Origin: Rhodothermales bacterium
GTDB taxonomy: Bacteria > Bacteroidota > Rhodothermia > Rhodothermales > Bin80
DNA: 64,000 bases
Assembly (NCBI GenBank): GCA_958296045.1
Contig: CATQHT010000003.1
Coordinates: forward strand, 1,933,246-1,997,245
Reading direction: 5' to 3'
The position numbers and the translations under genes are program-made. Within the stretch, counting starts at the first letter, position 1. Every line of letters begins with the position of its first letter. Below the pieces are notes generated by a model. It was not told the origin of the DNA. It made no database searches and saw nothing but the letters and a program-made list of their open reading frames with translations. Positions 54,173-62,178 of the stretch are shown in pieces.

Positions 54173-54901
54173 ATGATGTTGGGCAAAGTGGCAAGGCTGG
54201 CGTGGTGTGCGTGTGCGCTGATGCTGGTGGACGGTGCGCCGTCGCTCGCGTTTGCGCAGGCCGATTACGGTTTTCGTTTTATTCGGATTCGTTTTGAGAG
54301 CCCTTACGGTGGGCGCGGCTGGGGTGGTGAGATGTGGGCGCATGATTTTCCTACAGCGGAGGAGAATTTCTATGTCGCTCTTAGGCGCACCACGACGATT
54401 CATGTACAGGAGCCTTACCTGGTTCTTGATCTGAAGGATGATCGGATCTTTGAGCATCCGATTCTCTATTTGTGTGAGCCGGGGTACTGGCAGATGGATG
54501 AGGAAGAGGTTCTGCGGCTCCGGGAGTATTTGGAGCGCGGGGGTTTCATCTTGTTCGATGACTTTCGTGGCGACTACGAATGGGTCAATTTGTACCAGGA
54601 GATGCAGCGCGTCTTGCCTGGCAACGAGCCGGTGGAGCTTCCGCCCACGCATCCGGTGTGGTCGATATACTTTGATGTTGATCCTGTTGCTGCGCCCTCT
54701 TTGGTTAGCGGCTATCAGGGTTCGACGGATGCCGACCGGTACATGGCTTATTTTGACCGGGAGGGACGTTTGATGGCGTTGGCCAACCGCAACCAAGATA
54801 TTGGTGACGGGTGGGAGTATCCAGACAGAGATTTTGCGAATGCTTCCACGGTGAGTTTCCAGATGGGCATCAACTTCGTCATGTATGCACTGACTCATTA
54901 A
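54173..54901 (+). CDS. DUF4159 domain exported protein
   Basis: This 242-residue protein has a signal peptide ending F-A-Q. It then shows the DUF4159 pattern: F-I-R-I-R-F-E-S-P, H-D-F-P-T-A-E-E-N-F, P-I-L-Y-L-C-E-P-G-Y-W, E-Y-L-E-R-G-G-F-I-L-F-D-D-F and N-F-V-M-Y-A-L-T-H at the end. The fold resembles glutamine-amidotransferase-like or Rossmann proteins. In several phyla such proteins are encoded beside MoxR/DUF58 genes. Here the neighbour is a TPR peptidase. Function unknown. Confidence 0.85.
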   Translation: MMLGKVARLAWCACALMLVDGAPSLAFAQADYGFRFIRIRFESPYGGRGWGGEMWAHDFPTAEENFYVALRRTTTIHVQEPYLVLDLKDDRIFEHPILYLCEPGYWQMDEEEVLRLREYLERGGFILFDDFRGDYEWVNLYQEMQRVLPGNEPVELPPTHPVWSIYFDVDPVAAPSLVSGYQGSTDADRYMAYFDREGRLMALANRNQDIGDGWEYPDRDFANASTVSFQMGINFVMYALTH

Positions 54902-54962
54902 CGTGCACGGTCCGCGTGTCGTGTGGCTGGGCCCGCCGGTGGCACGTATCTACGGGCCCTCT

Positions 54963-55271
54963 AGCAGGTAGATCTGGCTATGTCTCCCATTTTCTGAAAC
55001 TGCTGAAGCAGTTGACGCGCTTTTGGCTCCTGGTGGTCTATGACTGGGGCGTATCATGAATCAATGCGCTGCACCAGCGGGACCTGCTTGAGCTTACCGA
55101 TGATCGGTATCAGGAGGGATCCATCGTCGTTACGAGCCAGATGCCAGCTAATGTGTGGCACGAATGCATGGAAGACCAACTCTCGCAGATACCATCCTGG
55201 ATCGCCTCATTCACCATGCACACCACATCGCGCTCATGGGAGCATCCCTGAGAAAGCGTCTTCCACAATAG
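54963..55271 (+). pseudogene. IS21 helper ATPase IstB, C-terminal remnant
   Basis: The + frame reads L-L-K-Q-L-T-R-F-W-L-L-V-V-Y-D-W-G (Walker B region, with the usual D-D-W-G altered to Y-D-W-G). After an in-frame TGA at 55057 it reads R-D-L-L-E-L-T-D-D-R-Y, V-T-S-Q-M-P-A-N-V-W-H-E, and after a one-base shift near 55180 T-I-L-D-R-L-I-H-H-A-H and S-L-R-K-R. This is the second half of IstB with one stop and one frameshift. The sequence at 55272-55450 resembles a non-coding IS end but I could not define it. Confidence 0.8.
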
Positions 55272-55577
55272 CAGCACCCTCCAGAGAAGACCAGCGCAAC
55301 CGACTCCAAACAGCCGTGACAATGGTACCCAGAACCGCCAAGATGCAGAGCCATCCAGCGCGGACTCAGTCCGCCGCCACAAGTGGTTGATTTAAATCGG
55401 AATGGGGAGTCGATATACCCCGGCACAAGTGGTTGTTGTCGGAACATTCGACCAATCGGGGGTTACAGCGTTCTGTACTTCGCAGTACTGCCCACCTGAT
55501 AGTGGTACCGTCGAGATCGTCAATCCTGCAAATTAACTTGCACATATCATGAACGGTCATCACGCTCGCATAGCGGA

Positions 55578-56036
55578 TCAGTTTTCGATATTCGCAAAGC
55601 CTGTAGTATTGCTTCTCGTTGCGATTGTCGTTACCTCCTGCTCCAGGCGCATGTCCACGCTCGGATCGCTCCTGCGCCAGTCACCATACCGCTTGCAGAA
55701 CTGACTGTACTCCAAGCCATTCGGATGCTCCTCCTTGTACTCGAGCCATAGCATTCGCAGCGTCAAATACGAGAACTCCAGCCGCTGCCGGTGAACCTTA
55801 TCCCAGTCCGGTAATGGACGATCCGTGGCGCGCTGCGGCCCAGACGAGCCGTGAAGCTTGTTCTGTAGATCGATATCGCTCTACTCCTTGCACTGCGCCC
55901 AGGTCAATCCCGACAGCTTCAACCGCGAAAGCGTGCGAGATACCGTACGACGACCAACTCCTACATGCTGAGCTATGCGGCGCTCAGAGTAGGATCGCTC
56001 AAAGTAAAGCACCAAAATGCGCCTAACTCTCTTCAT
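55578..56036 (-). pseudogene. IS21 transposase IstA, N-terminal remnant
   Basis: From ATG 56036 the minus strand reads M-K-R-V-R-R-I-L-V-L-Y-F, then the helix-turn-helix S-E-R-R-I-A-Q-H-V-G-V-G-R-R-T-V-S-R. An in-frame TAG follows near 55880, then L-R-M-L-W-L-E-Y-K-E-E-H-P-N-G and Y-S-Q-F-C-K-R-Y. Similarity stops after M-R-L-E-Q-E, where the DDE catalytic domain should begin. It is therefore a truncated, stop-containing copy, in the opposite orientation to the IstB fragment at 54963. Confidence 0.8.
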
Positions 56037-56299
56037 GGGAATACGATGGGTTGCCATGGCTCTGGGCCTCTTGTCTGATTAAACAAAGACCCAGAATAAC
56101 GATGAAAAGGGGACCTTCTACACGACATTATACCCCCGATCACACCAGCTCCAACAGCCCCAACAACTACCATGCACACATGTGCATGTACGTGGCGCAC
56201 TTGCTCCGGAATCGGTGGCGCACTTCCATCGGAATTTGCAAACAGCCTCTGGACCTTACGGCTCCATCGGGATGCCAACGCGCTCGCCAACCCCTTGCC

Positions 56300-56435
56300 C
56301 TGCCAAATCAAGTGTTGCACTTGCTTGTTAAATGGGCCCTCTTGCCCACGCCGGTAGGGCCGGTGAAGATCACGTTCTGGTTTTGGCGTATCCAGTCGCA
56401 TTCAGCCAGATAATGTACAGTCACCCATGCACACT
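56300..56435 (-). pseudogene. IS21 helper ATPase IstB, Walker A fragment
   Basis: A minus-strand stretch Y-L-A-E-C-D-W-I-R-Q-N-Q-N-V-I-F followed by the Walker A G-P-T-G-V-G-K matches the middle of IstB. Sequence on either side is out of frame or unrelated. It is a second, separate IstB scrap, perhaps from the same element as the IstA remnant in the same orientation. Confidence 0.72.
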
Positions 56436-57018
56436 CCGTGCACGCGCCGCTACCTCCCCCAGAGCACCCATCAGGCCGCTTGGGCAACTGCCGTAGTACA
56501 GTCACGCCAGCAAGGAAAGCTGCCAACCGAATGAGCCCAGCATCCCCACGACCTTGTAGTAACCGGCCTGGAGCCAATAAATGGCGCCAAACCACCTCCG
56601 CGCGGCACCAATCAGCAAGAATGCACTCAAATCACCGGACTTTCTGGCGGATACCGCGTAGCCCCACACGGTTGCCGTCGGTCTCTGGCACCGTTTGCCC
56701 TACTGCTACATACGTGCTGAATGCTGTATAGCGTCGAGACCATGTCTGGAACCTGCGGCCGAAACCTGTGAGCTTGTGATATGAAGCGGATTCGCGGGAA
56801 TGCGCTTTCGGTCCCGCCGTTGGCGTACGGCATTGAATCATACGCCGTGCGCGGGCCGCACGGCATAACACGGACTTTCAACGGATCGGGTCACATTTGC
56901 GGATCATCCGCCGGAGGTCCTTAGACGGTTCTGCATTTGCCTGGAGTACATACACCTCGACGGGCACAGGTTCCAAGGAGCATGCCAGTTGCCATCAAGC
57001 CGTCAACCATACCGTTGC
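56436..57018. other. Unassigned accessory stretch
   Basis: This region of about 580 bp lies upstream of the AAA ATPase. Frames on both strands are short and match nothing I recognise. It is likely composed of insertion-sequence scraps. I see no RNA gene. Confidence 0.35.
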
Positions 57019-57091
57019 ATTTCAATTGGTCACGTACTAACTTTGCAATTGGTTACCACTCTAGTTTGCAATCGGTCATGACTCGCATGGC
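57019..57091. repeat. Three 23-bp-spaced direct repeats at the AAA ATPase start
   Basis: The core CAATTGGT occurs at 57023 and 57046 and as CAATCGGT at 57069, exactly 23 bp apart. Extended similarity is the 15-base pattern ATTTCAATTGGTCAC, TTTGCAATTGGTTAC, TTTGCAATCGGTCAT. The third copy contains the ATG at 57078. Such evenly phased copies (about two helical turns) are typical of iteron-like protein-binding sites. They are placed to repress or control translation or transcription of the ATPase gene. Confidence 0.7.
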
Positions 57092-58349
57092 TCATTCTGG
57101 CCTAGGCTTCTCCAAATCGCTTTATGCGCGACTGGTAACGCCGCGCATTAGTGAAGCATTGTTGGACACCAGGGTCGTACTCCTTGTGGGGCCGCGCCAG
57201 GCGGGCAAGACCACGCTGGTGAAGGCCTTCGCTCACGATCGACTTCCGTACTTCTCACTCGACGATCACACTACGCAGCATTTTGCACGGGCGGATCCCA
57301 CGGGATTTGTCCGGCGTCTGGATCGTGCCATAATCGACGAAGTGCAGCGGGCGCCGGATCTGCTCCTCGCTATCAAGCAGACGGTTGATGCCGACCCCCG
57401 ACCTGGACGGTTCCTGTTGACAGGCTCTGCCAACGTGTTTCGACTTTCAAGTGTGGTGGATTCGCTTGCTGGACGCGTGGAGACGGTGCGTTTGCTTCCG
57501 TTATCGCAGGCTGAAATGCATGGTCAGGCATCGACCTTCCTCGCGAATGTGTTCGCGGGTCGCCTGCCGAAGCGTATGTTGCCTCTCGTTTTGGACGATG
57601 CACTTGTGGATGTGGTTCTTAAGGGCGGCTTCCCGGAAGCGGTGAAGCGCCCTAAGGCGCGGCGCCGGGTGGATTGGCTGATGAGCTATCTGGGGTCCTT
57701 GCTCCAGCGTGATGTGCATGACTTAGGCCAGATCAACCGGGCCGTCGTTTTACCTAGGCTGGCACAGATTCTTGCAAGCATGTCGGGTCAGCTACTAAAT
57801 GTCACTCGCGTCGCACAGATGCTGGGTGTAAGTCGGTTAACAACGCAGCGGTACATTGACGCACTGGAAAACCTATTCCTAGTCTACACGCTGCCGCCAT
57901 TCCATTCCAACGCGTTAAAGCGCCTGATCAAGTCGCCAAAACTTCATCTCTTGGATTCCGGTCTACTTGCAGCCGTGGGCAACAGCACGGCCGAAGCCTT
58001 GCGCTGGGATAGGACACCGCTTGGTCGGCTATTGGAATGCTTTGTCCTGGGCGAACTCCTAAAGATGTCCGACAGTGCGAGTGGGCGTTATCGGCTGTCG
58101 CACTTCAGAGATAAGCAGCAGAACGAGGTGGACTTCGTCTTGGAAGATTCCGGCGGTTCAGTAGTGGGCATTGAGGTCAAGGCAGCGGCAACGGTTACCG
58201 GGAAGGATTTTCGCGGATTGCTGCGATTGCGGAACGGCTGTGGTACGCGATTCAAGATGGGCATAGTGCTTTACAACCACGACCGTGCATACTGGTACGA
58301 CCGCAACATTGCGGCGGTGCCGATTTCTTCTTTGTGGTCTGCCGGCTGA
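57078..58349 (+). CDS. AAA_14/DUF4143 ATPase
   Basis: This protein of about 423 residues starts at ATG 57078, with an alternative at 57087. Walker A G-P-R-Q-A-G-K-T-T is at residues 38-46 and Walker B A-I-I-D-E-V-Q near 85-91. T-G-S-A-N-V-F is sensor-like. The C-terminal DUF4143 region contains a winged-helix-like part (R-V-A-Q-M-L-G-V-S-R-L-T-T-Q-R-Y) and a D-x(n)-E-x-K set (E-V-D-F-V-L ... G-I-E-V-K-A) as in PD-(D/E)xK nuclease folds. The family is widespread in prokaryotic accessory DNA, with unproven function. It lies in a transposon cluster and is preceded by phased repeats. It is probably autonomous and self-regulated; this is inference. Confidence 0.88.
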   Translation: MTRMAHSGLGFSKSLYARLVTPRISEALLDTRVVLLVGPRQAGKTTLVKAFAHDRLPYFSLDDHTTQHFARADPTGFVRRLDRAIIDEVQRAPDLLLAIKQTVDADPRPGRFLLTGSANVFRLSSVVDSLAGRVETVRLLPLSQAEMHGQASTFLANVFAGRLPKRMLPLVLDDALVDVVLKGGFPEAVKRPKARRRVDWLMSYLGSLLQRDVHDLGQINRAVVLPRLAQILASMSGQLLNVTRVAQMLGVSRLTTQRYIDALENLFLVYTLPPFHSNALKRLIKSPKLHLLDSGLLAAVGNSTAEALRWDRTPLGRLLECFVLGELLKMSDSASGRYRLSHFRDKQQNEVDFVLEDSGGSVVGIEVKAAATVTGKDFRGLLRLRNGCGTRFKMGIVLYNHDRAYWYDRNIAAVPISSLWSAG

Positions 58350-58394
58350 TTTTCCGATTGTCCACTCTACGAAAGCCGAGAGCAACCCCCATAA

Positions 58395-60108
58395 CAGCGA
58401 TTCTAAATTTGGGGCGTTCGGTGGGGGAACGGATCTTGTTTTGCGGTAGGCTACGCGCATGCGGGCTGTGAGTTAGGCGGTTGGTGGACGGAAGCAGGCA
58501 ATAAGAAGCTACATTTGAGGCGCCACCAATCCGCCAGAGGCATACGACGGCCTTCCAGGTCTCTGGAATTCCCGCTTACCCTATTTGTGACATACAATCT
58601 TTCAGGCTCTCGCGACGGAAAGCGCCAGCGGAGGCGAACGACGGTACAACATGCTTTCCCAGAGACTTCGCCAGTCGGGAAAGCAATATCTCGTCGTAAG
58701 CACGCGCACTTCCTGAAAGAAAGCGCGCCGCACCTGGTAGGATGCTCGGCATTGCCTCCACAACCCTTTTACTTGGTCGAGCATCGTATGCAGGGCAAAT
58801 GCCAACAGGTTGAGGGTAGCTAACAGGTTTGCCAGCCCATTTTTGCCATGCCCGAAGTTGTGTTTGAAGTTCTGTCCGTGTCGTGCGAGGATGTTGAAGC
58901 ACTCGTTCTCGATTTTCCAGCGCGCCCGCCCACAAAGAGCAACCTCCTGTACATTGTGCTTCGTTACCGTCAGGCTGGTGAAAAGCGTCGTGTAGAAGGT
59001 CTGCTTGTAGGTGCCCTGCTTTTGGCGTACCCGCACGGTCTTTTCCACCCATGTGCCGTGTACGGCATCGTCCGTGTTCCGAATCGGCAGATCGGTCATC
59101 CAGCGATAGCAGTGCTCTTCGTAGCGACGTGTCTTCTTGTTCTGCACCCGAATCCAACCGGTGCTCTGGATATAGCGCTCGTGTAAAAACTTGAATAGCG
59201 TTTGATGCGACTTGGGTTTGACCACAAACAGGAAATCGGCGCCCGCATGGAGCACCTGTTGGCAGAAGGGGTGTGTAGCATATAGGGCATCTCCCAGATA
59301 TACCGGACGATAGCGAGCCATGCGAGCTCCCCACTTCGTTAACCACCGCTTAGCGGCATTGATCTCGCAATCCTGCTTGCGACGCCGCACCGAGTGCTGG
59401 TCGCCAGGATCATCCTGTGTGCGGACAAACTCTGGCATCAACGGTACCACCCGGCTGTGCCCTGGAGCCACCACAACCGCCGCCACCATGGTATGGAAGA
59501 ACGAAGGACGCTTGTCTTTCCCCGTGCGACGAGAGGAGCATTGCTTACAATGGATTGTCCGAGAGGAATGAAACTCGATGCCATCAAGCGCCACAAGGAT
59601 GCGATCCCTCAGACGCACAAACGGCGAAAAGTCTCCCTTGGAACGAAGCGTATCCAGCAGGTGCAGAAACAGGCGCTGAAATGAATCTGGCACCAGGCGG
59701 TCCAGCAGGTTGCGGATCTGCCCGTCAGAGGGAATGCCTTGCATACCAAACAGCGTCTGGCAGGTGGAACGGCCCACGTCGTCCTCCATCCTCCGCTGAA
59801 AAGCAAGAAAGGAGGGCGATTGCAGAAAGAAGCAGGCAAATGCGCTCAACACGGCATCGGCCAGCGTGTAGCGCAGATTGGGCCCCCGACGGTTATCTTC
59901 AAATGTACCGGCGGCCGATCGGATGCGTTTCAGCGCATCGCGCAGCAGCTTGCTTGGTTTCATGGGTATACCTCAGTGAAAGACAAAAGCACGCTATAGC
60001 AGGGCATCGCAGGACCGGTATTGCCAGTCCATACACCCATGATACACATAACGTCTGCTGAACAGGCATTCCCGTAAACCCTACATGCATCTAAATTTAG
60101 AATCGCTG
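58395..60108. mobile_element. Intact insertion sequence (1714 bp) with 16-bp TIRs and 9-bp target duplication
   Basis: Both ends read CAGCGATTCTAAATTT inward (left at 58395, right end at 60108 in inverted orientation): 16 of 16 matching. The flanks are identical 9-bp direct repeats CCCCCATAA at 58386-58394 and 60109-60117. One DDE transposase gene fills the minus strand. The left 180 bp, 3' of the transposase, is the source-type sequence of the right half of both MITEs in this window. The target duplication includes the terminal bases of another IS end (CCCATAAGCG), so this copy inserted into an older element. Confidence 0.93.
58602..59963 (-). CDS. DDE transposase (IS4-like/ISNCY type)
   Basis: This 453-residue protein occupies nearly the whole IS. 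An RNase-H-type catalytic triad is visible: D127 in V-A-L-D-G-I-E-F, D225 in Y-L-G-D-A-L-Y-A, and E352 in R-W-K-I-E-N-E-C-F-N, followed by the family-like H-N-F-G-H-G-K-N-G-L-A-N. The frame is uninterrupted and the ends are intact, so the copy may be active. Family placement is tentative: it resembles IS4-superfamily proteins but lacks the strict Y-R-E-K spacing of true IS4. It is a candidate to mobilise the two MITEs in trans. Confidence 0.9.
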   Translation of the reverse strand: MKPSKLLRDALKRIRSAAGTFEDNRRGPNLRYTLADAVLSAFACFFLQSPSFLAFQRRMEDDVGRSTCQTLFGMQGIPSDGQIRNLLDRLVPDSFQRLFLHLLDTLRSKGDFSPFVRLRDRILVALDGIEFHSSRTIHCKQCSSRRTGKDKRPSFFHTMVAAVVVAPGHSRVVPLMPEFVRTQDDPGDQHSVRRRKQDCEINAAKRWLTKWGARMARYRPVYLGDALYATHPFCQQVLHAGADFLFVVKPKSHQTLFKFLHERYIQSTGWIRVQNKKTRRYEEHCYRWMTDLPIRNTDDAVHGTWVEKTVRVRQKQGTYKQTFYTTLFTSLTVTKHNVQEVALCGRARWKIENECFNILARHGQNFKHNFGHGKNGLANLLATLNLLAFALHTMLDQVKGLWRQCRASYQVRRAFFQEVRVLTTRYCFPDWRSLWESMLYRRSPPLALSVARA

Positions 60109-60172
60109 CCCCCATAAGCGTTAACTTGTCAATATCAAGTTAATCCTGTACGTTGCCAGCATCTACACTGAC
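60109..60172. mobile_element. Solo left end of the IS4-type element
   Basis: About 62 bp beginning CCCATAAGCGTTAACTTG (60111) match the left end of the complete IS4-type copy at 62179, through TGTTGCCAGC-like sequence to CTACACTGA. No transposase follows; sequence then passes directly into the hsdS remnant. It is the scar of a deletion or a one-ended event. Its first bases were duplicated when the IS at 58395 inserted. Confidence 0.75.
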
Positions 60173-60224
60173 AGCGGGCGATCTGCTACATTGGAGGCAT
60201 GGACCACTACCGGATGATGATTAC

Positions 60225-61031
60225 CCCTCCCTCCCCTCCCCGAGCTGCGGGCCATCGCAGCCGTCCTCACGGATGTGGACGGCCTTATCGGGTCGTTGGA
60301 AGCGCTGATCTCAAAGAACCGGGCGATCAAGCGGGCCGCGATGCAGCAACTCCTGACTGGTAGGACGCGGCTACCGGGGTTCAGTGGGAAGTGGGCTAAA
60401 GTCACTGTCGGTCGGATCGCGGAGACCTACTACGGCGGGCTGGCAGGAAAGACCAAGGCAGATTTTGGAACCGGGTCCGCACGGTACATTTCGTTTCTCG
60501 ATGTCTTGGAGAACGTGAGTAACACTCGACGCAGATTCGACCGAGTTCGCATCGCCGACTCCGAGTCACAGCACCGCGTCCGAACCGGCGATGTGTTGTT
60601 CAATGGGACATCCGAGACGCCCAAAGATCTCGGGATAGACGCGGTCGTCGCGGTCGATGTAGATAATCTTTACTTGAACGGCTCTTACTTCGGCCATCGC
60701 ATCCATGACCGCAGCCGATGCGATCCGTTTATTCTCGCCTAATTGTCTCGGGGAGCACTAGGTCGCGCTGCAGCGTATGCTCTGGCGCAGGGTGGCACGC
60801 GCTATAACCTCACGACGGTTTCTCGCTTTGGACCTTGCTCTCCCACCCCTCCCCGAGCAGCGGGCCATCGCCGCCGTCCTCACCGACATGGACGACGGGA
60901 TCGCCGCGCTGGAGCGCCGCGTGGACAAGACCCGTGCGATCAATCAGGGCATGATGCAGCAGCTTCTCTCCAGAGCGGTCCGCATGCCCGTACCCGATGA
61001 CGAACTGGAAGGTGAATCACATGACGCCTGA
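60225..61031 (+). pseudogene. Type I restriction specificity subunit HsdS, decayed
   Basis: The first conserved coiled-coil (L-R-A-I-A-A-V-L-T-D-V-D, then N-R-A-I-K-R-A-A-M-Q-Q-L-L-T-G) begins at about 60240. It is followed by the second target-recognition domain (G-S-A-R-Y-I-S-F-L-D-V-L, G-D-V-L-F-N-G-T-S-E-T) to a stop at 60742. After a frameshift the second conserved repeat appears (P-P-L-P-E-Q-R-A-I-A-A-V-L-T-D-M-D, then N-Q-G-M-M-Q-Q-L-L-S) to 61031. The first recognition domain is missing, replaced by the IS end at 60109. The two coiled-coil repeats are also alike at nucleotide level. The protein cannot be functional. Confidence 0.85.
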
Positions 61032-62178
61032 AACCCAGCACGTCGAATGGAAGCGGTCCTGGTAGGATGAGCACCTGAGGTGGATCTGCGGGTTTGCCAG
61101 CGCGCAGGGTGGCGTGCTGGAGATCGGCAACTAGGACCGAGGCGAGGTGGTCGGGGTCAAGGGGACGCTCCGGCCGCTCGAAGAGATCCCCGGCAAGGTG
61201 CAGTCGCTGCTTAGCATCGTCGTGGACGTGAGTCTGACGTCGGAGTCCGGCCGCGAGTATCTCGAAATCACAGTCGAGCCGCATCCGAACCCAATCAGCT
61301 ATAAGGATCAGTTTCACTACCGCACCGGCAGCACCAAGCAGGTGCTACGAGGTGCCGCGCTGAGCCGGTTCCTGCTCGCGAAGTACGGGAAGACGTGGGA
61401 CGAAATGCCGCTGCCCAGAGTCGGACTGAGGGACCTTGACGACCGCGTAGTCGATGCATTCCGCCGCAGGGCCGTGGGGAGCGGGCGGCTTCCGGCCGAG
61501 GTCCATGGCGAGCCCATCGAGAACCTCGTCGAGAACCTGAGCCTGCGGGACGGAGAGCACCTGACGAGGGCTGCAGCGCTTCTATTCCGTCCGTCGCCTG
61601 GACGGCTCGTGCCAGACGCGTATCTGAAGATCGGCTACTTCCGGGGGTCGGAGCTGCTGCTTCAGGACGGGATCGAGGGCGACCTGTTCGCACAGGTGAA
61701 CCGTGCGATGGACCTGCTCTACACGAAGTACACTCGCGGCCTCGTCTCCTATGACGGCGTCTATCGTGTCGAGACCTTTCCGGTGCCGCGCGAGGCAATG
61801 CGGGAGGCGGTGATCAACGCGGTCATCCACCGCGACTGCGTGACCCCACGACGATCCAGATTCGGGTCCGTGACGACCGGATCTCGATCTGGTACGCGGC
61901 CCACCTGAACCCCGAATGGACGGCCGAACTGCTTGCCGAGGAGATGTCGTCGCGCCCGCACAACCCGCGCATCGCCTACGCCTTTTTTCGGGCCGGGATG
62001 ATCGAGGCGTGGGGGCGCGGCATTCGTCGGATTCTGGACATCGGCCGCGAGGCGGGGAACCCGGCACCGACATGGCGGCTCGACGCGGGCGGGGATGGCC
62101 TGTGGGTGCGGTTCCCGTTCTCGGAGACCTATCGGGCCGCCGACGCCGCAGCACGCGGGAACACGGCGGGGAACACTC
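61021..62178 (+). pseudogene. AlbA_2 (Schlafen-like) ATP-binding regulator, 5' part, decayed
   Basis: From ATG 61021 the frame reads Q-H-V-E-W-K-R-S-W, an in-frame TAG (61063), W-I-C-G-F-A-S-A-Q-G-G-V-L-E-I-G-N, a second TAG (61135), then D-R-G-E-V-V-G-V-K-G. These are the signature of the AlbA_2 domain. A GHKL-like ATPase region follows (R-E-A-M-R-E-A-V-I-N-A-V-I-H-R-D). A one-base shift near 61845 then leads to F-R-A-G-M-I-E-A-W-G-R-G in another frame. The gene is cut at 62178 by the IS4-type element, and its winged-helix tail lies beyond it. Such proteins are often encoded inside type I restriction loci, as here. Confidence 0.85.

Noticed and set aside
61063-61137. In-frame TAG codons as possible amber recoding (two in AlbA_2, also one each in the MobV and IstA remnants)
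   Set aside because: Intact genes here (dctQ, dctM, 12534-15122, 44107-46914) end normally at TAG, and each TAG-containing frame also has frameshifts or truncation, so decay explains them.
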